Shown here: positions 21,392-32,800 of the stretch, piece after piece | Position numbering within the stretch: the stretch's first letter is position 1 | How the letters are laid out: each line of letters starts with the position of its first letter | Assembly: GCA_020912385.1 (NCBI GenBank) | Contig: CP087219.1 | Location: forward strand, 62,001 to 126,000 | Reading direction: 5' to 3' | Source: Neofusicoccum parvum | Taxonomy: Eukaryota > Ascomycota > Dothideomycetes > Botryosphaeriales > Botryosphaeriaceae | Length of the DNA: 64,000 nt | Made by a program: the position numbers and the translations under genes | Notes under the pieces: generated by a model | The model's database searches: none | What the model was told of the DNA's origin: nothing | What the model saw: the letters and a program-made list of their open reading frames with translations, nothing else

Positions 21392-23246
21392 TTGAAGCTC
21401 AATGATCGTGCATCTATATTTTCATCAAGCCAAGTAATTTACACCCTACTTATATAGGTTGCAGCCTCATTGGAGTCGACCACCATGAGGTTCTTCAACT
21501 GAAAAGCCCCAAACGCCTTCAATATTTCGATTCGATAGCCTGTTTACACACGACGCTCTAGCTTGTAGACATCTACAAAGAAACAAGTTGGTGGGAGTAA
21601 GGCGTCCAGTACATTGTAGTACAAAAGGATCGTAAAAGAAGCGAGTGGCAGGGCTTCATTGTTCGCGAACGCCATGTTATGAGACATGGCGGAGTCTCGG
21701 CCGTGGAGGCCAAAGTCGTTGCCTCTCGTGGCAATCGAGGCCACAGATTTACACATCAACAGCAATCGAACCGCCAGAGCAAGGCTTCAAAGGATTACAA
21801 TCCCAGCTCCACTTCCGATGAAGGCGCTAAAAAGAGCGCTCCACGAGTGTTACCACATCCTCAATTGCAAAGTTTGTGCCTTCATGATGTCCGATCCGCA
21901 GCTCGAATCCAGGTGCTCATCCCATTCCAGGCAACGGCCAAACGCTCGGGCTTGCAGAACCCCGCACACGTTTGTGCCTGAGGGCTTTTGGAACGATCAC
22001 ACTAGTAGCAACGCGTACCCATCCTGTAACCTTGCTCACCCCGGCCTTTCGCATGTCTGCGTCACCGCGGTGCAGAGTGCATTCCACTTCCTCAAATTTA
22101 CTCATCAGGCGCAATAAATGTCTGCCTAACACTTCCACCAACAGTGCGGAGACCTTGGAGGGTTCTCGTGCCAGCCCGGGCCACAAGTCGCCCCACAGTT
22201 CAGTTGAAAAGAAACTGCTTTCATGAAGCCACTTCTGAATCCTTCTCCTGTAAAATCATCCCACTCTTGCAGCAGGATTTCCTCATAATCTATTTTTACA
22301 ACTCAGTCGGTATCTTCCTTATGAATTCAGCAACGCGACCTCTCCGCTCCATCGCCGCTCTAATCTGCTTAGCTTGCCCTCTGCCGCAAGCTTGGGCGCC
22401 GGATTTGGCTGTTTCACCATGCGTACCCGCTACTACCCCGCCTACCGTGGTAACGCTAGTGCCGCCCACTGCGTTCTTAGGGGCGATCGCCACGAGGTGG
22501 AGTTGCTTAGCCAGAAGCGTAACAATGACAGTTCTGGGACCGAAATGATGTCGGGAACTCCGGTCGTGGCGATCGCCGTGGGTACACCGAGACGAGGACC
22601 ATGACGCCTTGAGTATTTGTAAAACGTGTGCATCAAGCCTAATGAGCGCTAAAGAATTCACAAATTGTTTGTGGTGGCCGTGTTATTTAGTGTTTGAGCG
22701 AACGCCGTGGTGTACTGGCTAGCTTGCGCATGCTTCCCAGTGGAGAAGAGTAGTAAATAGATCTGCGGTAGGCGGTGCTGAACAGGTATGGAAAACGAGA
22801 AAAGGTAAGAAGAGATCAGGTAGAACATGTAGACTTTTATGAGCTCTCTGGATCACAAAGGAAACCCAGGGCGATATCAACGAGATATCTGATCCCGGAG
22901 CGGAGTGGTGCCAGTGGTTGGGAGATTTTGGGACTCTTTTGCGTGTCGCAGCGAGATGCGGGCACATAGAGATAGTCAGGTACTTGTTGAAGAAGGAAGT
23001 GGACCGTCGACTGAAGGATGCGACAGGGAAAACGGCACAAGACCTTGCAGAAGCCAATGGAAACAAAAATTAAATCTATTTTGCAAGAATAGGCAGATAT
23101 CACGAACATAGCAGTGTTGCGGAGGCTCAATGCCGCGCTGCGGTGTCTGAATGGTCCTGGATCTCTTCTTTCTCCGGGCCAGCGCGTGGTGGCCGTGCAT
23201 CAATCCTCCTATCTTTCACCGTGACATCGCCGCTAATGTCACCATC
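21392..23246. other. gene-poor region with decayed sequences
   Basis: No intact gene was seen. It contains the ankyrin relic listed separately. An open frame at 21686-22117 (plus) includes HECYHILNCKVCAF, faintly like the C-terminal region of some Zn2Cys6 regulators, but it is too weak to call. Two copies of GGCGATCGCCACGA lie in inverted orientation near 22.48 and 22.57 kb. Confidence 0.5.
22843..23073 (+). pseudogene. ankyrin-repeat gene relic (3' fragment)
   Basis: A frame with no ATG start, opening after a stop codon, encodes 76 residues ending at TAA 23071-23073. The central part (GTLLRVAARCGHIEIVRYLL, then LKDATGKTAQDLAEANGN) is a recognisable ankyrin repeat plus half of the next, the usual end of a long ankyrin protein. 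No upstream exon with further repeats was found, so it looks like a broken 3' remnant. The short length makes this moderately uncertain. Confidence 0.5.
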
Positions 23247-24275
23247 TCAAGCTGTCACCGCAATAGGGCCCGCAGATGTATTGAGAAGCTCAAGGCACGA
23301 AACGACGTCTGTCGGGTCTGGGAGGTGCCAAGATGCCAACGTCTGTTTGGAGCTGGGGCCAACAAGAACAGAGAAGACATGATGCTTGGGCACCACAGAA
23401 CGACGGAGAGCGTCAAACATGTCTATACAATCTATTAGCTCGCACAAAACTCCAAGGCGATGCGTATAAATACCTTCGTCCGGACCGTCATCTCCGGAGC
23501 AGAGAATGAACTCGGGAAGACTGTCGCCATACTCGGCCACGAGGCTCTTCGTGATCTCGCCCTTGTTCACAGAACGCAGACGAACCTCGACGTTGGCTTT
23601 GCCCTCTATGATCTCAACTTCGTGCTCCTTGGCCACGGTGGCCTTGAGGTGGTTGAAGCATTCGTCGGCCTTTCTGGCACCCTCCTTGGGGTCGGTTTGT
23701 CTCCAGTGCCAGGTGATAGCGACCTTTTTCCGTTCGGTGAAGGATCCTAGACACGACATCAGCCTCTCGATATACAACTCACGGCGGCGTGCATACTTAC
23801 CGGGAGTGCTCTGGGTGTAATCCTGGAACAACTGCATAACGGTCGACTGCCAACTCTTGTCCATCGTTGCCGTCAGGTCGTCCCATGAATCACTCTTCGG
23901 GCGACGGACAAAACTCCCGTGCTCAGCGCTAAGACCCAGTTCGCTGATGTGGCCTAGACACTGCTCGAGGAATGCTTGGTCACGGCCGCTGATGATCCAG
24001 ACGGCATTGGATGGGTCCGAAGCAAGTTCCTTGATTGTGGCGATCAGCCGATCCGATGGGAGTGCTGCTTGGGGATCCTCGACTATCGACGTCAAGGTGC
24101 CATCATAATCGAACATGAACAGCCTCTTGTTGGCCTTTCGGTACTGCGAGAGAAGCTCCGTCTTGTTCAGAATGGGCGTTGCAAAGTCGAGCCCGGCATC
24201 TTTCGGTGTTGGGATGATGGAGGGATCGGCGCTTGGAAACGTCATCCTGGGCGGTAGATCGGGATGTTGCGACAA
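23247..24275 (-). CDS. trehalose-6-phosphate phosphatase (stand-alone TPP domain)
   Basis: Predicted 307-aa HAD-superfamily phosphatase converting trehalose-6-phosphate to trehalose. Exons (minus strand) are 24275-23801, 23746-23474 and 23422-23247. Both introns (54 and 51 nt) are multiples of three, so an unspliced frame also looks open, but the joined sequence restores family motifs. Motif I is FDYDGTLT, followed by VWIISGRDQAFLEQ, GLSAEHGSF and ERKKVAITWHW. After these come GKANVEVRLRSVNKGEI, the late acidic motif SGDDGPDED and SVLVGPSSKQTLASWHLPDP. Fungal Tps2/OrlA proteins usually fuse this domain to a synthase-like half. This gene carries only the phosphatase domain and has no synthase neighbour. 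The canonical GDDFTDED motif reads GDDGPDED here, with the aspartates kept. Catalytic activity is likely. Confidence 0.88.
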   Translation of the reverse strand: MSQHPDLPPRMTFPSADPSIIPTPKDAGLDFATPILNKTELLSQYRKANKRLFMFDYDGTLTSIVEDPQAALPSDRLIATIKELASDPSNAVWIISGRDQAFLEQCLGHISELGLSAEHGSFVRRPKSDSWDDLTATMDKSWQSTVMQLFQDYTQSTPGKYARRRELYIERLMSCLGSFTERKKVAITWHWRQTDPKEGARKADECFNHLKATVAKEHEVEIIEGKANVEVRLRSVNKGEITKSLVAEYGDSLPEFILCSGDDGPDEGIYTHRLGVLCELIDCIDMFDALRRSVVPKHHVFSVLVGPSSKQTLASWHLPDPTDVVSCLELLNTSAGPIAVTA

Positions 24276-24517
24276 GCTCGAGAGTAGTTTGCTGCAGTAT
24301 GAATGTGAGAACGGAGCAGAACGTGATTAACACACGGGAAAGAAATGGAGCCTGCTAAGCAAGCATTACAGAACAGCTTGTTTAGTCGCTTACTCTGGGC
24401 CTTTTTCTTACATTTTGTTTTGTAGGATCAAAACTGGTCCAATTATAAAAGCGAAAGGCGATCGTGCAGCAGCTTGTGGACTTTTTACTTCTCTTTAAGG
24501 AGTGCGCGTTAGTCTTT

Positions 24518-24552
24518 ACGTGGCGCAACGCGGCAATGAAATCGCGCCACGT
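24518..24552. repeat. perfect 9-bp inverted repeat (hairpin)
   Basis: ACGTGGCGC at 24518-24526 is mirrored exactly by GCGCCACGT at 24544-24552 around a 17-nt loop. It lies about 240 bp upstream of the trehalose-phosphatase start. It may be a dyad operator or chance. Confidence 0.4.
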
Positions 24553-25869
24553 ATCAGCAATGACTAGCTTGGCTTAGTACGTAAGCGTTTTCACCGCTCG
24601 TGGCTTTGGCCAACTGGGTTAAGATCGCGGTGTAGCCAATGGAGACCGGCTAATGCGGCATGGCTCCGAATCGTATCTACAAGCTGAAAATAGTTCGGCG
24701 AAGCCCGTAAAATACGCGCGCTCGGGTCGGCCCGGAGGATTCTCCTTTTCGCGTGGCAACTCTGCAAGCCAATGGCTGGCAGTTCCAGATATCCATTCGT
24801 CCGCTTATCTCCAAAAGCCGGAAAACTCTCCGAGTGGCGCTCTTGGTCTGGGCTTTCAAACGATTGCCTCACACCCTCTAGTGATCAGCGCTCAGGGTGA
24901 GCGTGTGCTTCATTCAGGGGAAGAAGGAGAAAGAGGGGGTTCGCGACGGATTGGGACAATCTGAAATGAACCCTCCTCTACAGATGCTGCAACTGCGCTG
25001 TCGGTAAGGACTGTGGGTGTTCCGTACGTAGCATAGGCGGATCCAAGTAGACAGAAAATCCGTCCATCTCGCAGTGATATTTCCTCCAGCCTACCGAGCG
25101 GCCTGGGCGAAACAAGATCGCAAGAATCGCAAAATAGTTTATGACCGGCCTGCAGCGTAAGCCGCGAAGGAAGACCTGGCCCACGTGCATCGGTCCGCCG
25201 AAAGGCAACTAACGGCGATGTCCAGCGCCACAGAAAAGCTAGGCGCTTCCTCGGTTCCAGACCTTTCTGACAACCACTTCGGCTTTGGCGTCCCGGGCCG
25301 CGACGCAGCAGCTCCCGAAGGATCTACGCTAAAGTTAAGGCGCTCATGGCAAGGACGCCGTGGCGTAAATCGGTCCCATTTCCACAAATTTCGCTGCCGG
25401 CAGGCGGGAATGCTCCGTGCCCGGAAAGGATTAGTTCATGCGGCACTACAGTCTTTACTACTCAAACTACGCAGGATTATCATAGTCATGATGTGAAACA
25501 TAAAAGATGGCGCTAGCTTCACTCCAATGCGGGGCGTCTTACATCGCATCCCTTTGTTACAACGTTGGCCTTTGAGTTGATAACAGCAGGAGTCCCACGG
25601 AGTCAGAAATTTCCTATCGCCCAACGGAGGAGACACTTATGAGTCACAATGAATCATCCATCCTGTGGCGGGGTAAAGAGCTAATGAGATCAGGCTTCGG
25701 GATCTCCTCTCTCCGATCTAAGTTTAATTTTTCTGTCTTAGGCTGCTACGCCATCTAGTGTGACAACTCTTTTCTTTCCTTGATTTAATATCAGTAAAGC
25801 CAAGAACATTCCTGCTCATTAAACTACCTGATCTCTCTTTTGTTGCATCCCGGGCCTTACGCTGAATGA

Positions 25870-26075
25870 GGGGAAGATGTCTTGGGTGAATCTTAGAGGG
25901 CCAAGAGGCAATATGGATGAGTAACGAAAGTGCCGAGAGGTAGCAAAACAAGGAGGTCCATAAGAAAAAGAGGCACAAGCAAAACGGACTGCATGACAAC
26001 CAGGGAAGAGGCCTACTGAGGCCTCCCGCCTACCACAGGGAAGGGTCTGATTTTCAAAGGGAGAATGAGTTGCTC
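25870..26075 (-). repeat. dispersed repeat, copy A (hairpin plus short membrane-peptide frame)
   Basis: This region aligns by eye with 59516-59735 in the same orientation. Shared features, read on the minus strand, are a GGCCT hairpin (GAGGCC, 6-nt loop, GGCCTC near 26008-26025) and then an ATG within about 30 nt. A short frame follows with a hydrophobic helix and the pattern LLxxIASxP, then KIxP and LPLIQ. It may be a decayed duplicated gene or a non-autonomous element. Boundaries are approximate. Confidence 0.5.
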
Positions 26076-27277
26076 TTGTCTATCTACACGCGAAATGTTC
26101 TACAAATAGCATGGACAACATTTGTGAATTGGTTTCTTTGATACTTTGAAACGCATTTTCGATGCCCTCTAAAGCAATTCGGGCTCGTTGTAGAACCAAG
26201 AATGGCGAGGCGTCGCAGTATACCACGTTACACTCCTTCGTTGCCTTAGGGACGGAGCTCTTCTTCAAGGTCAGCCTTGAGCAGCATGAGATTTTCTAAA
26301 TATATGGCTGAGATTTCTTAAAGTGGCCTCCGTTTAGTGGTGTTTCTCGGGCTGAGGGCAATGGTGGGCGGGCTGACCACGTTAAGCTGTATAGGAGTAG
26401 GTGTTTGGCGTTGTAGTAAAATCATGTGACATGATTGACAGTACTCCTTCATTCTCTAATCTTGTAGTAGACCAAGACCGCAGAAACTCTAACGTTTCTT
26501 CTGCCCATTACCCTAGCGCCGATACGGAGCCATCCCGGCTGTAGGTTTTATGCGGAACCATATATCAAGAATAGCTCAGGCTACAGACTCACATATAAGA
26601 AACCCACCGCAAGCGTGGAATCTTATTGAGCCAACGCTGCAAGCCCTGTCAGTAACGTATTCAAGCGATTAATACATGTTGATATCTCAAATCAACTCGT
26701 GGACGAGGTTCAAATTATGTAGGACGGTGGATTCTGATAGCAAGGCGCTAGCGTCAAATGCTATCAGTAAACATTACACGGCCTCGGCACGGGAGTTTGG
26801 ATTCCGAAAATCTATCGCGTAACCCACATAGGCGAATACTCAGCCCGTCATTTCTAAGCAAAAGTCGGGCGCGGTGGAACTATCATCCCGCTTTCCTGCA
26901 ATCCGTGGCTTGTGGCGAGAGACATTGGTCAATCGTCTGCACCGCCTCTCACCACGCTGGAGGGATAACTCTCCTCCGAGACTCGGTTTTGTTTTCCTTT
27001 CCTTGAACAAGGCTTAGAGACATCTACGCTAAAACGCGTGTTAACGGGTAAAGGCACATTTGGGAATTCAATGCTGCCCGCAGTTCTGAACTCAAAGAAT
27101 GGTTACCAATCTTCGGGAGGATAATTGCACCGCACTTTGACGGCTGTGGTAATGACTCGCACAAATTGTGTCCGATTATCGGGCGCACAAGTCAATGGAT
27201 GGCTCTACCTCACCATCTGCGATGGGCCATCTTGAGGTTTGTAATTCGTCTGCTTGGCATTTTTCTTTCTAGCATAG

Positions 27278-27284
27278 TATAAAA
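27278..27284 (+). promoter_or_regulatory. TATA box of the crotonase gene
   Basis: TATAAAA lies 90 bp upstream of the crotonase ATG, with a pyrimidine/A-rich leader in between. This is a typical core-promoter position. Confidence 0.5.
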
Positions 27285-27367
27285 ATGGGAACATAGGCCG
27301 CTCTTTCAACGAGATTCAAGTACTATCATCATATCTCATCTCAATTCTACAGTCTCACTCACCAGAA

Positions 27368-28319
27368 ATGCCTTCTACCTGGTTCTCAATCCAGGCTCTG
27401 GCCGGACTCCTCCTTCAGACAACCAACGCCTTGGAGCTTCCAGACTACACAGCGCTGAAGACATATCAGAATGCTAGTGTCCTTGAAATCACTCTCCACA
27501 ACCCGAAATCCCCGCTCAATCTCTGGAGCCAGGATATCCAATCTGGATTGACCGACATCGTCCAAAGGCTCCAGGTCGACAACGAAACCAAGGTTGTGAT
27601 ATTCAAGAGCGATGTTCCCAGATTTTTCAGTGCTCACTTGGATCTGTTGATGCCCGGGGTTGGTAAGTGGGATTCAGATTTAGAAGAAGCGGTTCCAGTG
27701 GAATTTGGCCTGCTAACCGTGCGAACCAGACACTATCGCAAATAGCTTTGCGACACTTATGTTCAATATCTCAGACCTGCCTCAGGTAACCATCGCTGCC
27801 GTAGAGGGAAGAGCTCGTGGTGCAGGGAACGAACTGATGATGGCGTCGGACATGCGCTTTGCAACCAAGAGCGAGACGCTCTTCGGGCAGATCGAGGTGG
27901 CCAACGGCCTTCTTCCCGGAGGTGGAGGAAGCCAACATCTCCCTCGGCTGATTGGACGAGGACGGGCAATGGAGTACATCCTCAGTGGCAAGGACATCAC
28001 CGCGGAAGAGGCGGAGAAAATCGGCTGGATCAACAAGGCCTTCGACACGTCAGAGGATATGTACGCCTACATCGACGAGCTGACTTCGCGCCTGCGTCTT
28101 TTCCCTCTCGCTGCGATGACTGCAGCCAAGCAGTCAATCAACCTCCGAGCTCGCCCCTCATATGACGACTATTTGCACGACGTAGCTTCCTTCAACCAGC
28201 GATTGGCTGATCCGGTTACGCAACAGCTTCTTGGTCGAGCAGCGGCTGTGACCAAGAACTTTTCTCTCGGAGACGCGGAGCTCAACTTGGGAAGGGATCT
28301 GATCCTCTTGTATGAGTAA
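27368..28319 (+). CDS. enoyl-CoA hydratase/isomerase (crotonase) family protein with signal-like N-terminus
   Basis: Predicted 294-aa crotonase-fold protein. Exons are 27368-27662 and 27730-28319, with a 67-nt intron (GTAAGT to CCAG). Visible motifs are VLEITLHNPKSPLNLWS, the region VTIAAVEGRARGAGNELMMA, then FGQIEVANGLLPGGGGSQHL and SGKDITAEEAEKIGWIN. Both glutamates usually needed for hydratase chemistry are kept (GNEL and QIEV). The first 21 residues (STWFSIQALAGLLLQTTNA) form a hydrophobic stretch ending in a signal-peptidase-like TNA, which is odd for a CoA enzyme. It may be a true secretory signal, a membrane anchor or a mitochondrial lead. There is no PTS1 at the end (LLYE). The substrate is unknown. 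Confidence 0.85.
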
Positions 28320-28610
28320 AGGCTCAATATTCTGGTAGCGATGATTGGGCTTCGCCCTAATTCAGACGACATTGGATGCAATATCTTCAATGTCCTCTCA
28401 TTACTTGACTCGACCGTTGCCTCGCTGCTTTTGTCTTCCACGGTTCGAATTGGTCTGCACTCGGACTTCATTGTGTTCTTCCATCTTGAGCTTTAATTAA
28501 TCACAGTGCAATATTCCTGTTTACCGTTCATAAGTTGATTCTCGTATTATTTCAACTCTTAATAGGGCTCTCGAAAGCCCTCCATCTGGTTGGGATGAAC
28601 CTTCCGCTAT

Positions 28611-28950
28611 TCAGAGGCCGCACTGGCCATCGATCTCCTGTAGAGACAGCTCATTTGGCGGGATCTCCAAGCCGCATCTACCGTCCTCTCGGCAGGTACC
28701 ATCAAACTGACCATCGGTACACGGCTGGCCATCGAACGCAGCCGGGTTACCATCGTTGCTTTCATCGTTCTGAGCATTTTCAGCAACGGCGGCAAGGTCT
28801 TCGAAAGATACTTGAGGTGCGGGTTCTTGAGTGGAGAAAATTAGTTGGATCACAATAAATTTGATGTTCTTCCTGTCATGTTTACTTACCTGCAAACGTG
28901 CTGCCAGCAACGAGGCCAATAGTGCAGATGAGGGCTGTGGCGAAGCGCAT
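28611..28950 (-). CDS. small secreted cysteine-containing protein (91 aa)
   Basis: Exons (minus strand) are 28950-28890 and 28825-28611, with a 64-nt intron (GTAAGT to CAAG) directly after the signal peptide, a common arrangement in effector-like genes. The signal peptide MRFATALICTIGLVAGSTFA is unambiguous. The mature protein of about 71 residues is acidic and ends in a four-cysteine block: GQPCTDGQFDGTC, REDGRC and DGQCGL. No catalytic domain was recognised. Size, secretion and cysteines fit small secreted or effector-candidate proteins, but expression in a host is unknown. The convergent crotonase gene ends 291 bp away. Confidence 0.75.
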
Positions 28951-29890
28951 TTTAGATCGATGCAGTCTGTTTGAGAGAATTTCGTGGATGATCGCGTATC
29001 GCTCAGTCTGATTAGGCCAGCAGGTTGACAGTGTAGAAAATTATACACTTAGCCATTCGAGTGTTGAGCCGCTGGCTCTTTATACCTGATTTGCACGTAA
29101 GCTCGACGCGTGAGAGACGCCTTTGTGGACTCCTTCTTTAGACATGCCAAGATCAAGGATCCCAGACCTGACGCCTCGACGCAGCATGGTATTTGTGGCA
29201 GTATAGACCTAGATTAGGTAACAATAAAAGGCTCTATTACGACAATACGCGATCGACTTCAGGATCTTTAGAGCCTCTGAAACGTTCCGTGACATCTCAT
29301 CACCCAGATTCTGGTCGTAGACTTCGATACACGTAGTAGTTCGAAAACCCGCACCTCCGTGCTGTGCTGCCTCTTATTGTCGTTTTCAACATCCCAGAAG
29401 TCGGCGATCAACACGGTGGGTGCGCCGGCGAATTCATGTTTCGCATCATGTGTCATGATCCGCAGCTGCTCTCGGCATTTGCGAGAAATGAGACGCCAAG
29501 ATAGCTTGGTAGAAAGCGCTGGCATCCACAGTCATGCAAAGCGGCACTCTGAAGAGCCGCTGAGACGCACATGTCACAGTATGACTAAGAGATGCTCGCT
29601 TTCACTCTATTCTCTTCATAATCTGTTTGCTTCGCGTCGTCGTGATACTGTCGCCGTAGTCGTTGATGATACTAATTCTTTTTTGGCCTCTCTGGGCGCA
29701 ACGTTAATTGCACAGCTTGCGACAACCGCCAATTCGGCCGCATTCACTGGTATAGAGAGCTGTGATACAGGACTTGTCGGGCTCTTGCTTTCGTACATTC
29801 TTGCCACGGACGTGCTAAAAGGAGGAACCTGTGCGAATGTCGTAGAATTCAACGTAAGGGCTAGCTGGTGTGTATGGTTGTGGTCGCCGC
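28951..29890. other. intergenic region
   Basis: It contains the promoter of the small secreted protein and the 3' flank of the reductase gene. A minus-strand frame (29933-29616) without recognisable domain or start context was not called. Confidence 0.5.
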
Positions 29891-32800
29891 TTACTGCAAC
29901 TCCACCCATCTCCGCACAACCCTCTCCACCCAACCTTCATTCCTGAGCACGTCCGCCATCAGCACATTTCCCAGACGTGGTGCGTTCTCTATCGTCCGCG
30001 TCGTGTCGAAACTAAATCCCCTCTTGCCCTGGGTTGGGCCTCCGTACTTCCCTTCCCAGAACCCGAGAAGTTTCCGACTCGGGTTTTTCTCAACATCATG
30101 ATCACTGTCGCGCAACTTCGCAAGCCACTCTGATGGAGATGCAAGGCCAAAGGGCGGGAGAAGCCCGGTGCGCCTGAGTGCCGGAATGAAGTCGTGTGTC
30201 CAGTGGAATGTGTTCGGGTTGAGGATGTGGTAGACCCTGACTGTCCCATCCGTTTCATCGTCCACCCTTCGCCCCTCCTCCGGCAGGGCTATATCCAGAA
30301 TCGCCACCGCAGCCACATCGATGGGCAACCAGGAAGGGGTCTGATGTTTGCACGACGCACAGTCAGCTCTCGCACACCACTCGACATCGCGGAAAAGCAG
30401 AGACTCACCTCATCCAGAGCCGGCAGCACACCGGTGCTCCAGGCTCCTCGAACGAGCAGCGGGATGGCCTCCGTGGCATTCCAATCACCGACGCCCCACA
30501 GATCACCGACAAGCTGCCCGATGCGGTGCACGCACGCCCGCATTCGGGTCTGCTCGGCCGCTGCCTGGACGATCTTCTCGCAAACCAGCTTGCTTCGTCC
30601 ATACCCCATTTTCTGCGCTGCTGCGAGAGGCTGAGGTACCTCTTCCGGGACGATAACATTGTCATTGACAGATCCGGCACCGTCCGACGCTTGGAGCAGT
30701 GTTGCGAGTCCTCCCGTTGCTGATACGCTACTAGCGAAGTATAGGGCGGCGGGCCGCGGAGCTTTGACTTGAAGACAGAGCTGGAGCAGGTTGTGCAGTC
30801 CTGCAATGTGCGGTTCGAACGCTCTCACCGGCAAGGTGAAGTTGACAGGCCAGGCGGCGTGCACTACGCACGTGAGGCTGGAAAGAAGGGTTTGGCGGAG
30901 CTCATTCGAGAAACCGAGATCCGGGGGACTCAGGTCGGAGGAGGGAACCGCCGTGAGCTTGGAAAGGGAGGAGGACTCGGGAGTAATATCTCGAGAGGCT
31001 AGAGCAGATAGGATGCGTTCTCTAGCAGCTTCGGAGTCGGGTGCGCGGGCGAGAGCATATACTTTCGTGATGTCGGGGCGGACGAGCAGGCAGGAGAGGA
31101 TCTGGGAACCCAGGCCGCCGGTTGCTCCAGTGAGTAGCTTGTACAATTGAGTCAGCAGGAGAACGTTCCAACCTGTAGACAAATGCTTACCACGACCTCT
31201 CCCTCTGGCTTCGAAGCGATTTCGGGAACGTGCTCGTCGAAGATGGAGTACTTCTCCACAAGCTCCTGCATGGCCAACAGCTCGTCCTCATCACTCTGCT
31301 CTACTTCCTCGCCTGTCCGCAGCCCGTAGAGATGCTTAGCCAAGACCTTAACGTTCCCCTTTTCGTAGACCACGTTCTGACTGAGCTCCTCGCGCCGTGT
31401 TCCCAGATCGAGTGTCTTTCGAATAAGGCTCCACATGCGCATCGTCTGCAAGCTGTCCACACCAGCCGCAAAGATATCTGCTTCTGCGCTTTGCAGCTGA
31501 GCACCAAGTTCCACCCGGAACCTCTCCAGCAACCACTGTTCCAGCTCAGGCACGTCAAGGCTCAACAGAGGTTCATCGCTACCCGCATCCTGGTCTATCT
31601 GCTCAAACCTCGCATAGGCACCGTCGATGACATCTTTGAAGACATCGTATACCTGCTGCCGCACAACCGTCCCCTTGTCGGTCCTCGGCCACTCCGTCCC
31701 AAGCGGCATCGGCACCACGAGCTCCCTCGGGATGCGCGAGAACGACTCAGCGCCCCGATTCGCATCCTCAACCGCCTCCCAAACAGCCTCAACGAACTCC
31801 CCATCCCCCATCGCCCGCTCACCCAGCGCGCGGAACACCAGCAAGCCCGGCACGGCGCGTCCAGCGCCAAACACCACAGCCTCAGCCACGAGCTCGCTCT
31901 GCCTGACGCGGCCCTCGATGGGCAGCGGCAGGACCTTCTCGCCGTTGACGAGGGTCAGGCGGTCGTCCAGACGCGTCAGGTACTTCCACCAGTGGCGGCG
32001 GGCGGGGTCGGGGTGGCGGGTGAAGAGGTCGCGGGTGCGGAACGAGTTGGGCGGGTCGTCGCAGTTGGACGGGCCGCGCGAGGCCAGCGACTCGAGGGCC
32101 ACGCACTCGAACACGCCCGGCGCGATCTCGTCCATCAGGACGTGCGGCGCGACGGGGGCGGCCATGCGGACGTAGGCCCAGGCGGTGTCGCCGCGCGGCC
32201 GGAGCGACGACATGATGGCGCCGGTCTCGGAGCTGCGGGGGATGCGTGAGCGGACGGCGGGAGGAAGAGGGACGGCAGGGAACTTACGACCCATAGTTCG
32301 CCACCAGGTTGACGCCGGCCTCGACCAGCCGGTCGCCGACCGCGTCCGGGCACGCGCTCCCCGCGAACATGACGACCTTCGCGCGCGCCAGCTCGGCCAC
32401 GCCGTCCGGCCCCTCGGCCAGCAGGCCCAGCACGAACGGCACGGCGGTGACCAGCTCCGGGGCGGCCGCCCGCATGGCGCGCACCAGGTTGGCGCGGGTG
32501 ACGGGGCGGGCGTGGTTGGCCATGTACATGGGGGCGCCGCGGTAGATGCAGCGGAACAGCTCCATCAGGCCGTGCGAGTGGAACAGCGGCGACGCGCAGA
32601 ACGCCCGCAGCCCCAGCCCCTTGGCGAAGTTGGCGAGCAGCGCGCGGTGCGACAGGAAGATCGGCTTGGGGAAGCCGGTGCTGCCGCTCGAGTGGATGAT
32701 CCACGCCGTCTTGCTGCCTTGCAGCGCGTCAGTGTGCGCCGTGACTCGGCCAATCGGGACGGATGTCGCGGACGCTCGGTAGTCGGCGCGCGTGATGAGG

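Larger units (their letters stand above)
24276..27367. other. long gene-poor region
   Basis: No intact gene was recognised in 3.1 kb. It includes a perfect 9-bp inverted repeat (ACGTGGCGC, 17-nt loop, 24518-24552) and one copy of the dispersed repeat (25870-26075). The last 100 bases are the promoter of the crotonase gene. The rest contains short frames on both strands without motifs. Confidence 0.5.

Noticed and set aside
21686..22117. Frame with HECYHILNCKVCAF resembling the end of some Zn2Cys6 regulators
   Set aside because: Only a short weak resemblance; no zinc cluster or other domain nearby.
23423..23473. Reading through the trehalose-phosphatase introns as coding sequence
   Set aside because: Both introns are multiples of three with GT-AG ends; only the spliced form restores GDDGPDEDMF and the GSFTERKK junction.
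28441..28460. GGTTCGAATTGG, a possible tRNA B-box-like string
   Set aside because: Does not match the GGTTCGAATCC core and has no A box or acceptor stem at the right distance.
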